Positions 8,357 to 17,387 of a DNA stretch of 64,000 bases are shown here, piece by piece (position 1 is the first letter of the stretch; each line of letters starts with the position of its first letter). The stretch spans positions 62,001 to 126,000 of the forward strand of contig CAJTHM010000002.1 in assembly GCA_910576125.1 (NCBI GenBank), read 5' to 3'. Under the pieces are notes generated by a model. The model made no database searches. It saw only the letters and a list, made by a program, of their open reading frames with translations, and was not told the DNA's origin. This stretch comes from Lachnospiraceae bacterium. Its GTDB lineage: Bacteria; Bacillota; Clostridia; Lachnospirales; Lachnospiraceae. The position numbers were made by a program, and so were the translations under genes.

Positions 8357-9955
8357 ATGAAAATAAAGTCAAAAAAATGGATAATGGGATACTTTATAAT
8401 AGTGATAGGTCTTTTGGGAATAGTAGGAAGATGGGTGGTTATGGTTGACCCGTTCTTTCATTATCATGAGCCAGATATAGCAACCTATTTTTATTCTTTA
8501 GATAATGAGAGAAGCCAAAATGATGGAATTATCAAAAACTTTGAATATGACGCAGTGCTTACTGGAACATCTTTGGTTGAGAATTTTAGGACATCGGAAG
8601 TAGATTCACTTTTTGGAGTTGATTCGATAAAAATATGCTTTGCAGGGGCATCTTATAAGGAGATTAATGATAATCTCATTAAGGTATTAAAATATAATCC
8701 TGATGTAAAAATGATAATCCGTGGTTTAGATATGGCAATGTTTTTTGATCAAAGTGACAGAATGAGGGTGGATCTTGGCGAATTCCCGGAGTATCTATAT
8801 GACAGTAACGTTTTTAATGATGTCAAGTATGTTTTTAATCGGGATGTCATTTTCAAGCGTGTATATCCAATGACAAAAGCAAATGACGAAGAGGAATTTG
8901 AGCCGGGGATTACCACATTTGATGAATATTCTAATTGGATGAGCGGTTATACTTTTGGCGTGAATACAGTATATCCTAAAGGGATACCAGTGCAGGAGGC
9001 TGGTTCGCCTGTACATTTAACAGAAGAAGAAAAAGCGACAATTCATGAGAATATATATAAAAATGTGATTTCACTTCCGGAAAAGTATCCCGGTGTTGCC
9101 TTTTACTATTTTTTCCCGCCGTATAGTATTAGCTTTTGGCAGAATTTGGTGAGAACTGGAGGAATCTATAAGCAAGTTGAAGCGGAACAGTATATAATTG
9201 AGCAGATTTTGGAGTGTGAGAATATTAAATTGTTTTCCTTTAATAATAGGACAGATATTACAACTGATTTAAACAATTATAAGGATACAGGGCACTATGG
9301 AATGTGGATAAATAGTTTAATGTTGAGATGGATATATGATGGACGATATCTTTTGACAAAGGATAACTATATGGATTATTTATTGCAAGAATTCGATTTT
9401 TACGCATCTTATGATTACAATCTATTGAAAAATCAGGTCGACTATGAATATGATTATTTTGCTGATGCGTTATTGAATAAAGAAATCAATGGTGTAGATC
9501 CAGTAGAGATATTGGTAAATCTTTATGAATCCTGCGATTTGGAACAGGCTCAAATAGTCGAAAACCAGTATGACAATAGACTGGGGATAGAATGTGTCGG
9601 TACATTGGGGAGAGAGATAGAAAGTAAAGAGCCGGTAGCGGATTATTTGCTAAATTCAGAATATATAGGATGTAAGGTGACAATTGAAGAAATTGATGAC
9701 TATAGGTATCTTGTATTTTATGGAAAAAGGAACGCTCAGCATGGACAACCAGGAGTATATGTATATGATGAAGATGGTAAAATGGTAGCTGAGCTTACGG
9801 AGGATTGGTCTAATATTGATGACAGCTGGCATGCATATCTGCTGGACATTAGTGAGGTAAATGGTAAGGCTACCATTATATTTAATGGTGGATACATTAA
9901 TGAGAGTGGCAGTCAGGCTTCTTCTTATACATTTAGCAATATGATTTTATACTAA
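8357..9955 (+). CDS. SGNH/AlgJ-like partner of the MBOAT acyltransferase
   Basis: 532 residues from ATG 8357 (RBS GGGTGG); an in-frame upstream ATG at 8315 would overlap the MBOAT gene. An N-terminal membrane anchor (WIMGYFIIVIGLLGIVGRWV) is followed by an extracellular SGNH-like domain. Its candidate nucleophile is Ser in LTGTSLVENF, and a late D-x-G-H (KDTGHYGMW, nt ~9285-9305) is a candidate for the rest of the triad. The last ~80 residues (YLVFYGKRNAQ to the end) look like a small beta domain, possibly carbohydrate-binding. In AlgI/AlgJ and DltB/DltD systems such proteins complete acyl transfer to the polymer. Same-strand pairing with the MBOAT supports this role. Confidence 0.7.
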   Translation: MKIKSKKWIMGYFIIVIGLLGIVGRWVVMVDPFFHYHEPDIATYFYSLDNERSQNDGIIKNFEYDAVLTGTSLVENFRTSEVDSLFGVDSIKICFAGASYKEINDNLIKVLKYNPDVKMIIRGLDMAMFFDQSDRMRVDLGEFPEYLYDSNVFNDVKYVFNRDVIFKRVYPMTKANDEEEFEPGITTFDEYSNWMSGYTFGVNTVYPKGIPVQEAGSPVHLTEEEKATIHENIYKNVISLPEKYPGVAFYYFFPPYSISFWQNLVRTGGIYKQVEAEQYIIEQILECENIKLFSFNNRTDITTDLNNYKDTGHYGMWINSLMLRWIYDGRYLLTKDNYMDYLLQEFDFYASYDYNLLKNQVDYEYDYFADALLNKEINGVDPVEILVNLYESCDLEQAQIVENQYDNRLGIECVGTLGREIESKEPVADYLLNSEYIGCKVTIEEIDDYRYLVFYGKRNAQHGQPGVYVYDEDGKMVAELTEDWSNIDDSWHAYLLDISEVNGKATIIFNGGYINESGSQASSYTFSNMILY

Positions 9956-9995
9956 GAGGAAGGCAGATTATTGGGTGATAGTAAAGGAGACAAAA

Positions 9996-12653
9996 GTGAA
10001 AAAGCATACTAATTTCCTTGCCATATGCCTCTCCATTGCAATACTGGGATGCCCAATGCCCGCACAGGCATCCGGAAAAGCATGGGAGAGCGTAGAAGTG
10101 GAGGGCTTTTCTGAACTTATGGAGGAAAAACCAGTGTACGCGCTGGTCTATAATACATATGAGTATCAGGTAAAGGAAAGCCCGGGAAGCCTGGAATCTG
10201 TCGTTACGGTATCCAGCGGCCAGCAGGTCATTCTGCAGGACTGTACACTGGTAGGCAGAGACTTATGGTTCCTATGCGATATCGTCATAGACGGTACCCC
10301 CTACCAGGGATTCATAGAGCAGAAATATATCATATCCGGGGACAGGCAGTATAACCAGTGGCTGGAGGAGATAGATGCCGGAGGCTCCGATGCCATAGTC
10401 TATGCGGACGCAGCCGGGGGCTCAAGCGTCCGGAGCAGCGACTTTGCCAATTATGTAAACCAGTATTTCCCATATGAATACAGACAGGCTTTGATAGAAT
10501 TGCACCAGAAGCATCCGCAGTGGAACTTTGTTCCGTTCTATACCGGGTTGGATTGGAATACCGTAATCCGTAATGAGATGGTGCCCACAAGGAATCTGAT
10601 TTATAAGACCGCGAAAGATGAGTGGAAATCAAAGGCAGAGGGGGATTATGACCCTTCTACCGGAACCTATATCGGGAAGAGCGGCCCTAACTGGGTTCAA
10701 GCCTCTCAGGAGGCTGTGGAATATTTCATGAATCCGATGAACTTCCTTGACGAAAAAAGCATTTTTATGTTTGAACAGCTGACATATGACGCTGATGCGC
10801 ACGTGCATAGCGGTGTAGAAGCGGTTCTGCGGGGGACATGGATGAGCAATAAGGCATTGGAGGATGGTTCCTGGCCCTCTTATGCCGCCGCGTTCATGGA
10901 GATTGCGTCCAGGACTGGCGTCAGCCCTTACCACCTGGCATCCCGTATCAGGCAGGAGCAGGGGACGGCGGGCGACTCTTCGCTTATATCCGGTACAGTG
11001 GAGGGGTATGAAGGGTATTACAATTATTTTAATATAAGTGCATCTGGCAGCACCAATAGTGAGATAATAGCGAATGGGCTGACCTATGCGAGGAAAAGGG
11101 GCTGGAACAGCCGATTTGCTTCTTTGCTGGGCGGGGCACAGATAATTTCTTCCAGTTATATTTCAAAGGGACAGGATACGCTGTACCTGCAGAAATTCGA
11201 TGTGGACGGATCCTACGATGGTCTGTATTCCCATCAATATATGCAGAATGTGCAGGCACCGTATACTGAGGGGCAAAAGGTTTTCGATGCCTATAATGCA
11301 ATCGCAAGCATAGGCAACAGCTTCGTCTTTAAAATCCCTGTGTATAATAATTTGGGAGTCTATGAGGGAAATATAAATTCGGAACTGAAGTCTTTCGCCT
11401 TAAATAAAAATGCTGAAGGAAGATATTACTTACAGGGAGAAATCGTGGTGGTGGAATGGGTGAACGGTGTGTCCACCGTACCCCCGGAGAAGCCGGTGAT
11501 GTATTTTGAATCCACCGATGGGGAAGAGAAAATCGATGTATATGTGACGCCGACAGGAACAAATACATACTATTTCGATCGCTTTATAGAAGGGCTGACG
11601 GTGGGCAGAGAGTATGTTTTCAGGGTAGAGTCCGGATCGGAGAAGAATATAAGCGCCGCAAAAAGCATGACGCTGCTTTTGGGCAATTCATCCCTGGCGG
11701 GCAGTGCGGATTTGGGGAAGCTCGGCTCGCAGATGCTGCGCTATTACACGAATTCCAGAGGCGAGCTTGTTATCTGTGCAGAGGAATATCATTATGTCGG
11801 CAATATCAATTCGGAACTGAAGGGCCTAACTCTGAATACAAATGAACAGGGGGCGACATATCTGGCGGGTGAAATCGTGGTGGTAGAATGGGTAGACGGC
11901 GTCTCTACAGTGCCTTCGGAGCCTCCAGTGATGGCATTCAAATCTTCTTCAGGAGAGGAAATCACGGTTTTTGTGACACCGACAGGAACAAATACCTATT
12001 ATTTTGACAGGTTTATTGAGGGCCTGAAAGTCGGAGAGGAATACTACTTTGAAATCAGCAGTGGGTCATCTTATAATATAAGCGATTATAAGACGATGCG
12101 GGTGAATTTGGATACCTCTCCCCAGATGGAGCCGGAGGCGGATTTAGGGGAAACCGGCGGCAGCACGCTTGCCTATAAACGCAATGGGGCAGGGGAATTA
12201 ACCATATTCTGCAAGACCAGGGAATATAGAGGGGACGTCAACTCGCAATTGGAGCGTATTGAAGGGAGGAATGTGGATGGAATTGACTATATTAGCGGCG
12301 AAATCATAATTGTAGAGTGGGTTGACGGAAAATCTACAGTTCCTTCCGCTCTACCGAAAATGTGGCTGGAATCCGAGGATGGCCTGGAGTCCATGGAGGT
12401 TTTTGTAACGCCGACGGGAACAAATACCTACTACTTTGACCGAGGCTTTGGATATCTCCGCCCGGAGGTAGGGTATACATTACGAGTGGAGTCTGGCTCT
12501 TTATGGAACCAATCGGAGCATAGGAGCATGATTGTGATTGTCGATGGCCTCCCGCAACAGGAAGGCTTATTATGCCAGACAGAAGCACAGGACATCGGAT
12601 ACCACATGGATGGAGAGTGGCGCTGGCTTGTTATATGTGCGGAAAACCGATAG
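9996..12653 (+). CDS. Secreted N-acetylglucosaminidase with three 144-aa modules
   Basis: 885 residues from GTG 9996, which has AAAGGAG six bases upstream; an in-frame GTG at 9975 lacks this. The signal peptide (LAICLSIAILGCPMPAQASG) ends near AQA. Residues ~30-130 look like an SH3-type region. The catalytic glucosaminidase domain (GH73-like) covers ~165-440, with the usual SRIRQEQG motif (probable catalytic E321), MNPMNFLDEKSIFMFEQLTY and YYNYFNI. Three tandem modules of exactly 432 nt each then run to the end. The enzyme should cleave GlcNAc-MurNAc bonds in peptidoglycan, with the modules probably giving wall attachment. GC content is higher than in the genes to its left. Confidence 0.85.
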   Translation: MKKHTNFLAICLSIAILGCPMPAQASGKAWESVEVEGFSELMEEKPVYALVYNTYEYQVKESPGSLESVVTVSSGQQVILQDCTLVGRDLWFLCDIVIDGTPYQGFIEQKYIISGDRQYNQWLEEIDAGGSDAIVYADAAGGSSVRSSDFANYVNQYFPYEYRQALIELHQKHPQWNFVPFYTGLDWNTVIRNEMVPTRNLIYKTAKDEWKSKAEGDYDPSTGTYIGKSGPNWVQASQEAVEYFMNPMNFLDEKSIFMFEQLTYDADAHVHSGVEAVLRGTWMSNKALEDGSWPSYAAAFMEIASRTGVSPYHLASRIRQEQGTAGDSSLISGTVEGYEGYYNYFNISASGSTNSEIIANGLTYARKRGWNSRFASLLGGAQIISSSYISKGQDTLYLQKFDVDGSYDGLYSHQYMQNVQAPYTEGQKVFDAYNAIASIGNSFVFKIPVYNNLGVYEGNINSELKSFALNKNAEGRYYLQGEIVVVEWVNGVSTVPPEKPVMYFESTDGEEKIDVYVTPTGTNTYYFDRFIEGLTVGREYVFRVESGSEKNISAAKSMTLLLGNSSLAGSADLGKLGSQMLRYYTNSRGELVICAEEYHYVGNINSELKGLTLNTNEQGATYLAGEIVVVEWVDGVSTVPSEPPVMAFKSSSGEEITVFVTPTGTNTYYFDRFIEGLKVGEEYYFEISSGSSYNISDYKTMRVNLDTSPQMEPEADLGETGGSTLAYKRNGAGELTIFCKTREYRGDVNSQLERIEGRNVDGIDYISGEIIIVEWVDGKSTVPSALPKMWLESEDGLESMEVFVTPTGTNTYYFDRGFGYLRPEVGYTLRVESGSLWNQSEHRSMIVIVDGLPQQEGLLCQTEAQDIGYHMDGEWRWLVICAENR
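11361..12653 (+). repeat. Three tandem 144-aa modules (432-nt period)
   Basis: Copies begin at 11361, 11793 and 12225, exactly 432 nt apart. Shared features in order: Y-x-G-[ND]-[IV]-N-S-[EQ]-L, YYLxGEIVVVEWVDGVSTVP, x-D-G-x-E, VFVTPTGTNTYYFDR, G-x-E-Y-x-F-x-[IV]-x-S-G-S-x-x-N-[IQ]-S, and a trailing strand (LGxxGSxxLxY, GELxIxC). The predicted fold is all-beta. No known family name can be attached from sequence alone. Confidence 0.85.
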
Positions 12654-12773
12654 AAATCGACGATTGATATGGACAAATCCAGAGAGGATGTTGTATGATA
12701 AAGAGCGGAGGCAGCTGATCTGGGAGCATCTGGCATATTCAGATGAAAATAATGAAATGAGGAGGAAGATAGG

Positions 12774-14756
12774 ATGAAATGGAAAAACTGGAAAAAACTA
12801 TTGGCAAGTGCTTTGGCTTTAGCATGCGTAGTTGGACCTCTTGGGGTGATGGAACATAGAGTTAGGGCACAGGAATCAGAAAAGGCAGAAATAAACGAAC
12901 CTCCGATTATAGAAGAAGGGGAATATATAGATTGGAATAATATGGAGCCAGGAACCTCGGCACAGGTTCCCATGCGCGTAAACACTCCTTCAAAAGCGGA
13001 CATTGTTCGATATTTTTCATCGCATAGTGTATTTCAGGAATATAATACCAGTTTTGATGTACAGCCATCGGCCTCTGTTCCATATTCGTTAGGAAAGGTG
13101 AGCGATGGGACATTGCGCGAGGCGCTTTGCGCGCTGAATGCGGTGCGCTATGTTGCGGGAATAGGTGCTGATGTGACATTGAATGAAGAGTATAATGAGC
13201 TGGCTCAGGCGGCCTCCTTAGTCAATGCCGCAAATGGAGTAATGTCGCATTATCCTAATCATCCCAATGGTATGGAGGATGATTTATATAGGCTTGGATA
13301 TAGAGGTGCTAGTAGTAGTAATCTTGCTTATGGGTATGGCCCCAAGGGGTATTGGAATTTTTGGGACTATATTGTTCGAATGTGGATGAATGATGGTGAT
13401 TCCGGTAATATTGATAGAGTAGGACATAGAAGATGGGCCTTGAATCCTGATATGGGGCAGGTGGGATTTGGAATAGTAGAGGTGCCAGATGGCTATTATA
13501 CCTATACTCACACCGCTATGTACGCATTTGATTCATCATCTATTGATAGTAACTATTATGGCGTGGCATGGCCTGCCCATAATATGCCAGTGGAACTTTT
13601 TGAAGATGATTTCCCTTGGAGCATCAGTATGGGGTATGCGGTAGATGGAAATGCTGTCAGAGTGCGTGTCAGAGACATTGATACACAGCAGGAATGGAAC
13701 TTTTATAATGGGAGTCCGGATGGATATTTCAATGTAGATAATGACTATTATGGGCAGCCGGGATGTATTATTTTCAAACCGAATGGAATCTCCTATAATG
13801 AAGGGAAAAAATATGAAGTAGTGGTTTCCGGATTGCCGGAAGAGTTTTCTTATGTAGTGAATTTCTTTTCTGTTGCCAACGCTTACATAGGTGATGTAAA
13901 TACGGAGCTGCAGCTATTTTCATATGATGAGAGTAGTCATTATCTGAGTGGACAGATTGTGGTAGTGGAGTGGGTGAATGGATTATCCACGGTGCCGAGA
14001 TATGTGCCGAAGATGGAGTTTGTAGCTGTGGATGGATCTGAGAGCATAGAGGTTTTTGTTACACCGACAGGAACGAACACTTATTATTTTGACAGGCTGG
14101 TGGCTGAAGGTTTGACTCCTGGGAAAGAATATGTATTTAAGGTAACCTCTACAGATCCGAATAATGTAGGCGAAAATATAACAGTGCCCATATATACGGG
14201 AACATCCGGTATTGGATCCAGCGGAAAGCTGGGAAGTGTCAAAGGCCAGGATATTCAATTCAAGACAGGTTTGGACGGGACCCTGATTTTATATGGCACA
14301 GATCCTAATGCGCCATATGTGGGAAATGTGAACTCAGTGCTGAAGCAGGTACAATGTACCGAAAGTGATTTGGGATATTTTGTGAGCGGTGAGATTATAA
14401 TTACAGAGTGGATTGACGGTGTTTCCACAGTGCCGAGGACGACACCAATTATGACATTTGAGTCATACAATGGGACGGAAGTGAACGAGGTGTTCATGAA
14501 GTGTCTGGACGGTACGAATACTTATTACTTTGACCGGAACCTGAATGAGGGATTGACTGAGGGGACAGAATATATCTTCCGCATACAGCTGACAGAGCAG
14601 AATAATGTGTCTGAATTAAAGACCATGGTGGCTACGACGAATGAGATGGACGAGAAAGAGGGGGTCCTGTGGGAGACAAACAGCCAGATAGTGATGTTCA
14701 AAACGGTTCCGGCGGATGGGGATTACCAACTCAGGGTATATGGCATTAACAAGTAA
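12774..14756 (+). CDS. Secreted CAP (SCP/PR1) domain protein with two 144-aa modules
   Basis: 660 residues from ATG 12774 (RBS GAGGAAGATAGG). A signal peptide (LLASALALACVVGPLGVMEH) leads to a CAP domain at about residues 100-260, marked by LREALCALNAVR, VMSHYPNHPNGM, ENLAY-like SSNLAYGY and GHRRWALNPDMGQVGFG. A beta-rich stretch follows, then two modules starting at 13884 and 14316, again 432 nt apart. CAP proteins are secreted and act as lipid/sterol binders, proteases or adhesins in different systems, so the activity cannot be assigned. Sharing its C-terminal modules with the preceding glucosaminidase and the partial protein at the left edge suggests a common wall target. The 120 bp upstream of it hold no recognisable feature. 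Confidence 0.85.
   Translation: MKWKNWKKLLASALALACVVGPLGVMEHRVRAQESEKAEINEPPIIEEGEYIDWNNMEPGTSAQVPMRVNTPSKADIVRYFSSHSVFQEYNTSFDVQPSASVPYSLGKVSDGTLREALCALNAVRYVAGIGADVTLNEEYNELAQAASLVNAANGVMSHYPNHPNGMEDDLYRLGYRGASSSNLAYGYGPKGYWNFWDYIVRMWMNDGDSGNIDRVGHRRWALNPDMGQVGFGIVEVPDGYYTYTHTAMYAFDSSSIDSNYYGVAWPAHNMPVELFEDDFPWSISMGYAVDGNAVRVRVRDIDTQQEWNFYNGSPDGYFNVDNDYYGQPGCIIFKPNGISYNEGKKYEVVVSGLPEEFSYVVNFFSVANAYIGDVNTELQLFSYDESSHYLSGQIVVVEWVNGLSTVPRYVPKMEFVAVDGSESIEVFVTPTGTNTYYFDRLVAEGLTPGKEYVFKVTSTDPNNVGENITVPIYTGTSGIGSSGKLGSVKGQDIQFKTGLDGTLILYGTDPNAPYVGNVNSVLKQVQCTESDLGYFVSGEIIITEWIDGVSTVPRTTPIMTFESYNGTEVNEVFMKCLDGTNTYYFDRNLNEGLTEGTEYIFRIQLTEQNNVSELKTMVATTNEMDEKEGVLWETNSQIVMFKTVPADGDYQLRVYGINK
13884..14756 (+). 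repeat. Two tandem 144-aa modules
   Basis: Copies begin at 13884 (YIGDVNTEL) and 14316 (YVGNVNSVL). Both carry EW[VI][ND]G-[LV]-STVPR and GTNTYYFDR, and each ends with a short L-x-[LV]-Y-G strand. In the second copy VTPTGTN is replaced by MKCLDGTN. Confidence 0.85.
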
Positions 14757-14774
14757 AAGCGATTGCAAATCCGG

Positions 14775-14808
14775 AAAGCAATGTCTGACATTGTTGGGCA
14801 TTGCTTTT
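14775..14808 (+). terminator. Rho-independent terminator after the CAP gene
   Basis: A 9-bp stem (AAAGCAATG / CATTGCTTT) with a 15-nt loop is followed by a short T run. A second small hairpin (TGCCTG / CAGGCA) lies at 14813-14835. Together they separate the secreted-protein genes from the glycosyltransferase. Confidence 0.6.
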
Positions 14809-14877
14809 CGTCTGCCTGTGGATGAGATGCAGGCACTGTGTCCATAATATTAGAGAAAGGCAAGGGATACGAAGTAT

Positions 14878-16182
14878 ATGGAGCTGGATATTGTATATGT
14901 CACATACAATTCCGAGAAGTGGATTGAATCATGCTTTGCCTCCTGGATAGATAAGACAGGCAACAATGAAGTGAACATCATAGTGGTAGACAATGCTTCC
15001 GAGGATGGCACATTAAAGTTGCTGGAGGACAGTCGGCAAAAGATGTCAGAGTATTTCAGGAGTTTTCAGATTATACGGCTGGACAGGAATATGGGATTTG
15101 GTGCGGCGAACAATGTAGGCTTTCGACAGGGAACCGCGAAAATTGTGTGTTTCTTCAATATCGACACAGAGATAATGGACACGACAATGGAAGCGTTGTC
15201 AAAATGCCTTGAGGGAACGGAAAAAGATATTGGGCTATGGGAACTGCGGCAGGTGCCCTATGAGCATCCAAAGATATACAATCCGATTACATGGGAGACA
15301 GACTGGTGCAGCGGAGCCGCCTTTGCGGCACGCAGAAAGGCTTTTGAAGAGGTTGAGGGATTCGAGGAATGTTTCTTCATGTATGCGGAAGACGTGGATT
15401 TGAGTTGGCGTATCCGGCAGCAGGGATATCGTATCCGTTATTGCCCTGAAGCCCTGATAAGGCATAAGTCATACGCTGTGAAGGGAGAAATCAAATTTAT
15501 GCAATATGCATATGGCATGAGAAATAATTTGCTCATGAGGTTTCGATATGGAAATCTGAAGGATATTGTACAGGGCTATGCCCTTTTTGTAAAAATGCTG
15601 ATAAAAAACCGGATGGGCAGGGATTTCAACAGACGCTTTTTGTCGGTCATGAACAGTCATTGGAAATTGGTGCCTTACATTTGGAGGAGCAGGGATAGGA
15701 CGAAGCTGAAACCTCATTTTTACGGAATGGATTATACGGAAACGAGGCAGGGAGCCTTTTACGAATACAGACCATTGGCGAAGAAGGTAAAAATCATGGC
15801 ATTTATCCTGGACATAGGGGAAAGCGGCCTGGAGGAGACGGTGCAGTGCATAGAGAGGCAGACATATCCTGTGATAGAGCTGCATTGTGTTCACAGCGTA
15901 AAAGAAATAGAGGCTATTGTGAAAGATACAGGACAGGATACGTGGTTCAGCATCATGGAGGCATCTTTCAGAATATATGCCGACCATTTTGAGACTTTGG
16001 CGGGGGCGGTTACAGATGGCTGTGAGGTGTTAGGCTCTGTGAACAGCTGTGGGCAACTGCCATATAATATTGGGTACTATATATTTTGCAGTGATTTTTA
16101 TGAAAAATATAAAGATGGGAAACTTGACGAGCTATGTAAAGAGAAGGCGGTCCGGATAGAAAAACAGACCGTATGCGGATAA
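14878..16182 (+). CDS. Family 2 glycosyltransferase (rhamnosyltransferase-like)
   Basis: 434 residues. The GT-A domain is at the N-terminus: IVYVTYNSEKWI, VVDNASEDGT, LDRNMGFGAANNVGF, the metal-binding FFNIDTEI (DxD-like), and the acceptor-side FMYAEDVDLSWRIRQQGY with the catalytic ED. This matches WbbL-type transferases that add rhamnose or another deoxyhexose to a lipid-linked glycan. No membrane span, so it acts at the cytoplasmic face. Residues ~300-434 form an extra domain of unknown role. It is 22 bp upstream of the epimerase gene and probably co-transcribed with it. Confidence 0.8.
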   Translation: MELDIVYVTYNSEKWIESCFASWIDKTGNNEVNIIVVDNASEDGTLKLLEDSRQKMSEYFRSFQIIRLDRNMGFGAANNVGFRQGTAKIVCFFNIDTEIMDTTMEALSKCLEGTEKDIGLWELRQVPYEHPKIYNPITWETDWCSGAAFAARRKAFEEVEGFEECFFMYAEDVDLSWRIRQQGYRIRYCPEALIRHKSYAVKGEIKFMQYAYGMRNNLLMRFRYGNLKDIVQGYALFVKMLIKNRMGRDFNRRFLSVMNSHWKLVPYIWRSRDRTKLKPHFYGMDYTETRQGAFYEYRPLAKKVKIMAFILDIGESGLEETVQCIERQTYPVIELHCVHSVKEIEAIVKDTGQDTWFSIMEASFRIYADHFETLAGAVTDGCEVLGSVNSCGQLPYNIGYYIFCSDFYEKYKDGKLDELCKEKAVRIEKQTVCG

Positions 16183-16204
16183 AAATGCAAAGGAGAGGAA
16201 AGAA

Positions 16205-17272
16205 ATGCTTAAGAAAAATATCGATTTGTGTAACAAGAAAGTCCTGATAACCGGAGCTGCTGGCTTTATCGGAGCCAATCTGACAGCTCAGCTCCTGCGG
16301 AGATATGAGAGTATTAGTATTATAGGCATAGATAATATGAATGAATACTATGACGTGACTCTCAAGGAATATCGTCTTCAGCAGATAAATGAACTGCTGA
16401 AGAATACATCTGGAACATTCCGATTTATAAAAGGTAATATTGCGGATAAAGGTGTTATTGAGAAATTATTTGCCGAATTTTGGCCGGATGTTGTGGTGAA
16501 TCTTGCCGCGCAGGCTGGAGTCAGATATAGCATTCAGAATCCGGATGCCTATATTGAGGCGAACTTGATTGGATTCTATAACATCCTTGAAGCATGCCGC
16601 CATAGCTACGATAACGGCATGAAAGGGGTAGAGCATTTGGTCTATGCCAGTTCTTCTTCTGTGTATGGGAGCAATAAGAAAGTGCCTTATTCTACAACGG
16701 ATAAGGTCGATAATCCGGTATCGCTATATGCCGCTACTAAGAAGTCAAATGAACTGTTGGCACACGCCTATTCCAAACTTTACGGAATTCCGTCCACCGG
16801 ACTTCGCTTTTTTACTGTTTATGGGCCGGCAGGACGTCCGGATATGGCTTATTTTGGGTTCACAAACAAGCTGGTCCATAATGAAACAATCAAGATATTT
16901 AACTACGGAAATTGTAAGAGGGACTTTACTTACATTGATGATATTGTGACAGGAATTGTGGAGGTGATGGAGCGCGGCCCATTGCCCAACGAGGACGGTG
17001 TCCGGTATAAGGTATATAATATTGGCAATAATCAGCCCGAGAATCTTTTGGATTTTGTTGAGATATTACAGGATGAGTTGAAGCGGGCAGAGGTGCTTCC
17101 GGCAGATTACGATTTTGAAGCGCACAAACAGCTGGTAGGCATGCAGCCGGGTGATGTGGAAATCACATATGCGGACACTTCTGAGCTAGAAAGTGATTTT
17201 GGCTTCAAGCCCCATACTGCCTTGAGAGAGGGACTGAGGAGATTTGCAGAATGGTATAAAGAATTTTACTAA
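16205..17272 (+). CDS. UDP-glucuronate 4-epimerase (extended SDR)
   Basis: 355 residues, a normal length. The NAD-binding GAAGFIG is at 17-23, followed by GIDNMNEYYDVTLKEYRL, the typical segment of glucuronate epimerases. Also seen are NLAAQAGVRYSIQNPDAYIE, SSSSVYG and the catalytic YAATK pair (Y175, K179). The product should be UDP-galacturonate from UDP-glucuronate. The convergent gene downstream encodes UDP-glucose dehydrogenase, which makes that substrate, so the pair forms a short UDP-GalA route. RBS AGGAGAGGAAAG precedes ATG 16205. Confidence 0.85.
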   Translation: MLKKNIDLCNKKVLITGAAGFIGANLTAQLLRRYESISIIGIDNMNEYYDVTLKEYRLQQINELLKNTSGTFRFIKGNIADKGVIEKLFAEFWPDVVVNLAAQAGVRYSIQNPDAYIEANLIGFYNILEACRHSYDNGMKGVEHLVYASSSSVYGSNKKVPYSTTDKVDNPVSLYAATKKSNELLAHAYSKLYGIPSTGLRFFTVYGPAGRPDMAYFGFTNKLVHNETIKIFNYGNCKRDFTYIDDIVTGIVEVMERGPLPNEDGVRYKVYNIGNNQPENLLDFVEILQDELKRAEVLPADYDFEAHKQLVGMQPGDVEITYADTSELESDFGFKPHTALREGLRRFAEWYKEFY

Positions 17273-17318
17273 AAGGACTTTGGGGCCATTTGTTCAGAAT
17301 AAGGGTTGTGTTTATAGG

Positions 17319-17362
17319 ACTGGAGCAAATCCGTTTCTATCATACAGGTTTGCTCCAGTTTT
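17319..17362 (+). terminator. Terminator between convergent epimerase and ugd genes
   Basis: A perfect 11-bp stem (ACTGGAGCAAA / TTTGCTCCAGT) with a 19-nt loop and a T run ends the + strand transcript. It sits between the convergent genes and could also stop the opposing transcript, though there is no T run in that direction. Confidence 0.8.
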
Positions 17363-17387
17363 GCATGAGCATTGTAAATTTGAGCTG

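Noticed and set aside
12538..12777. 79-codon plus-strand frame between the glucosaminidase and CAP genes
   Set aside because: It overlaps the end of the glucosaminidase in another frame, with no ribosome site and no recognisable product.
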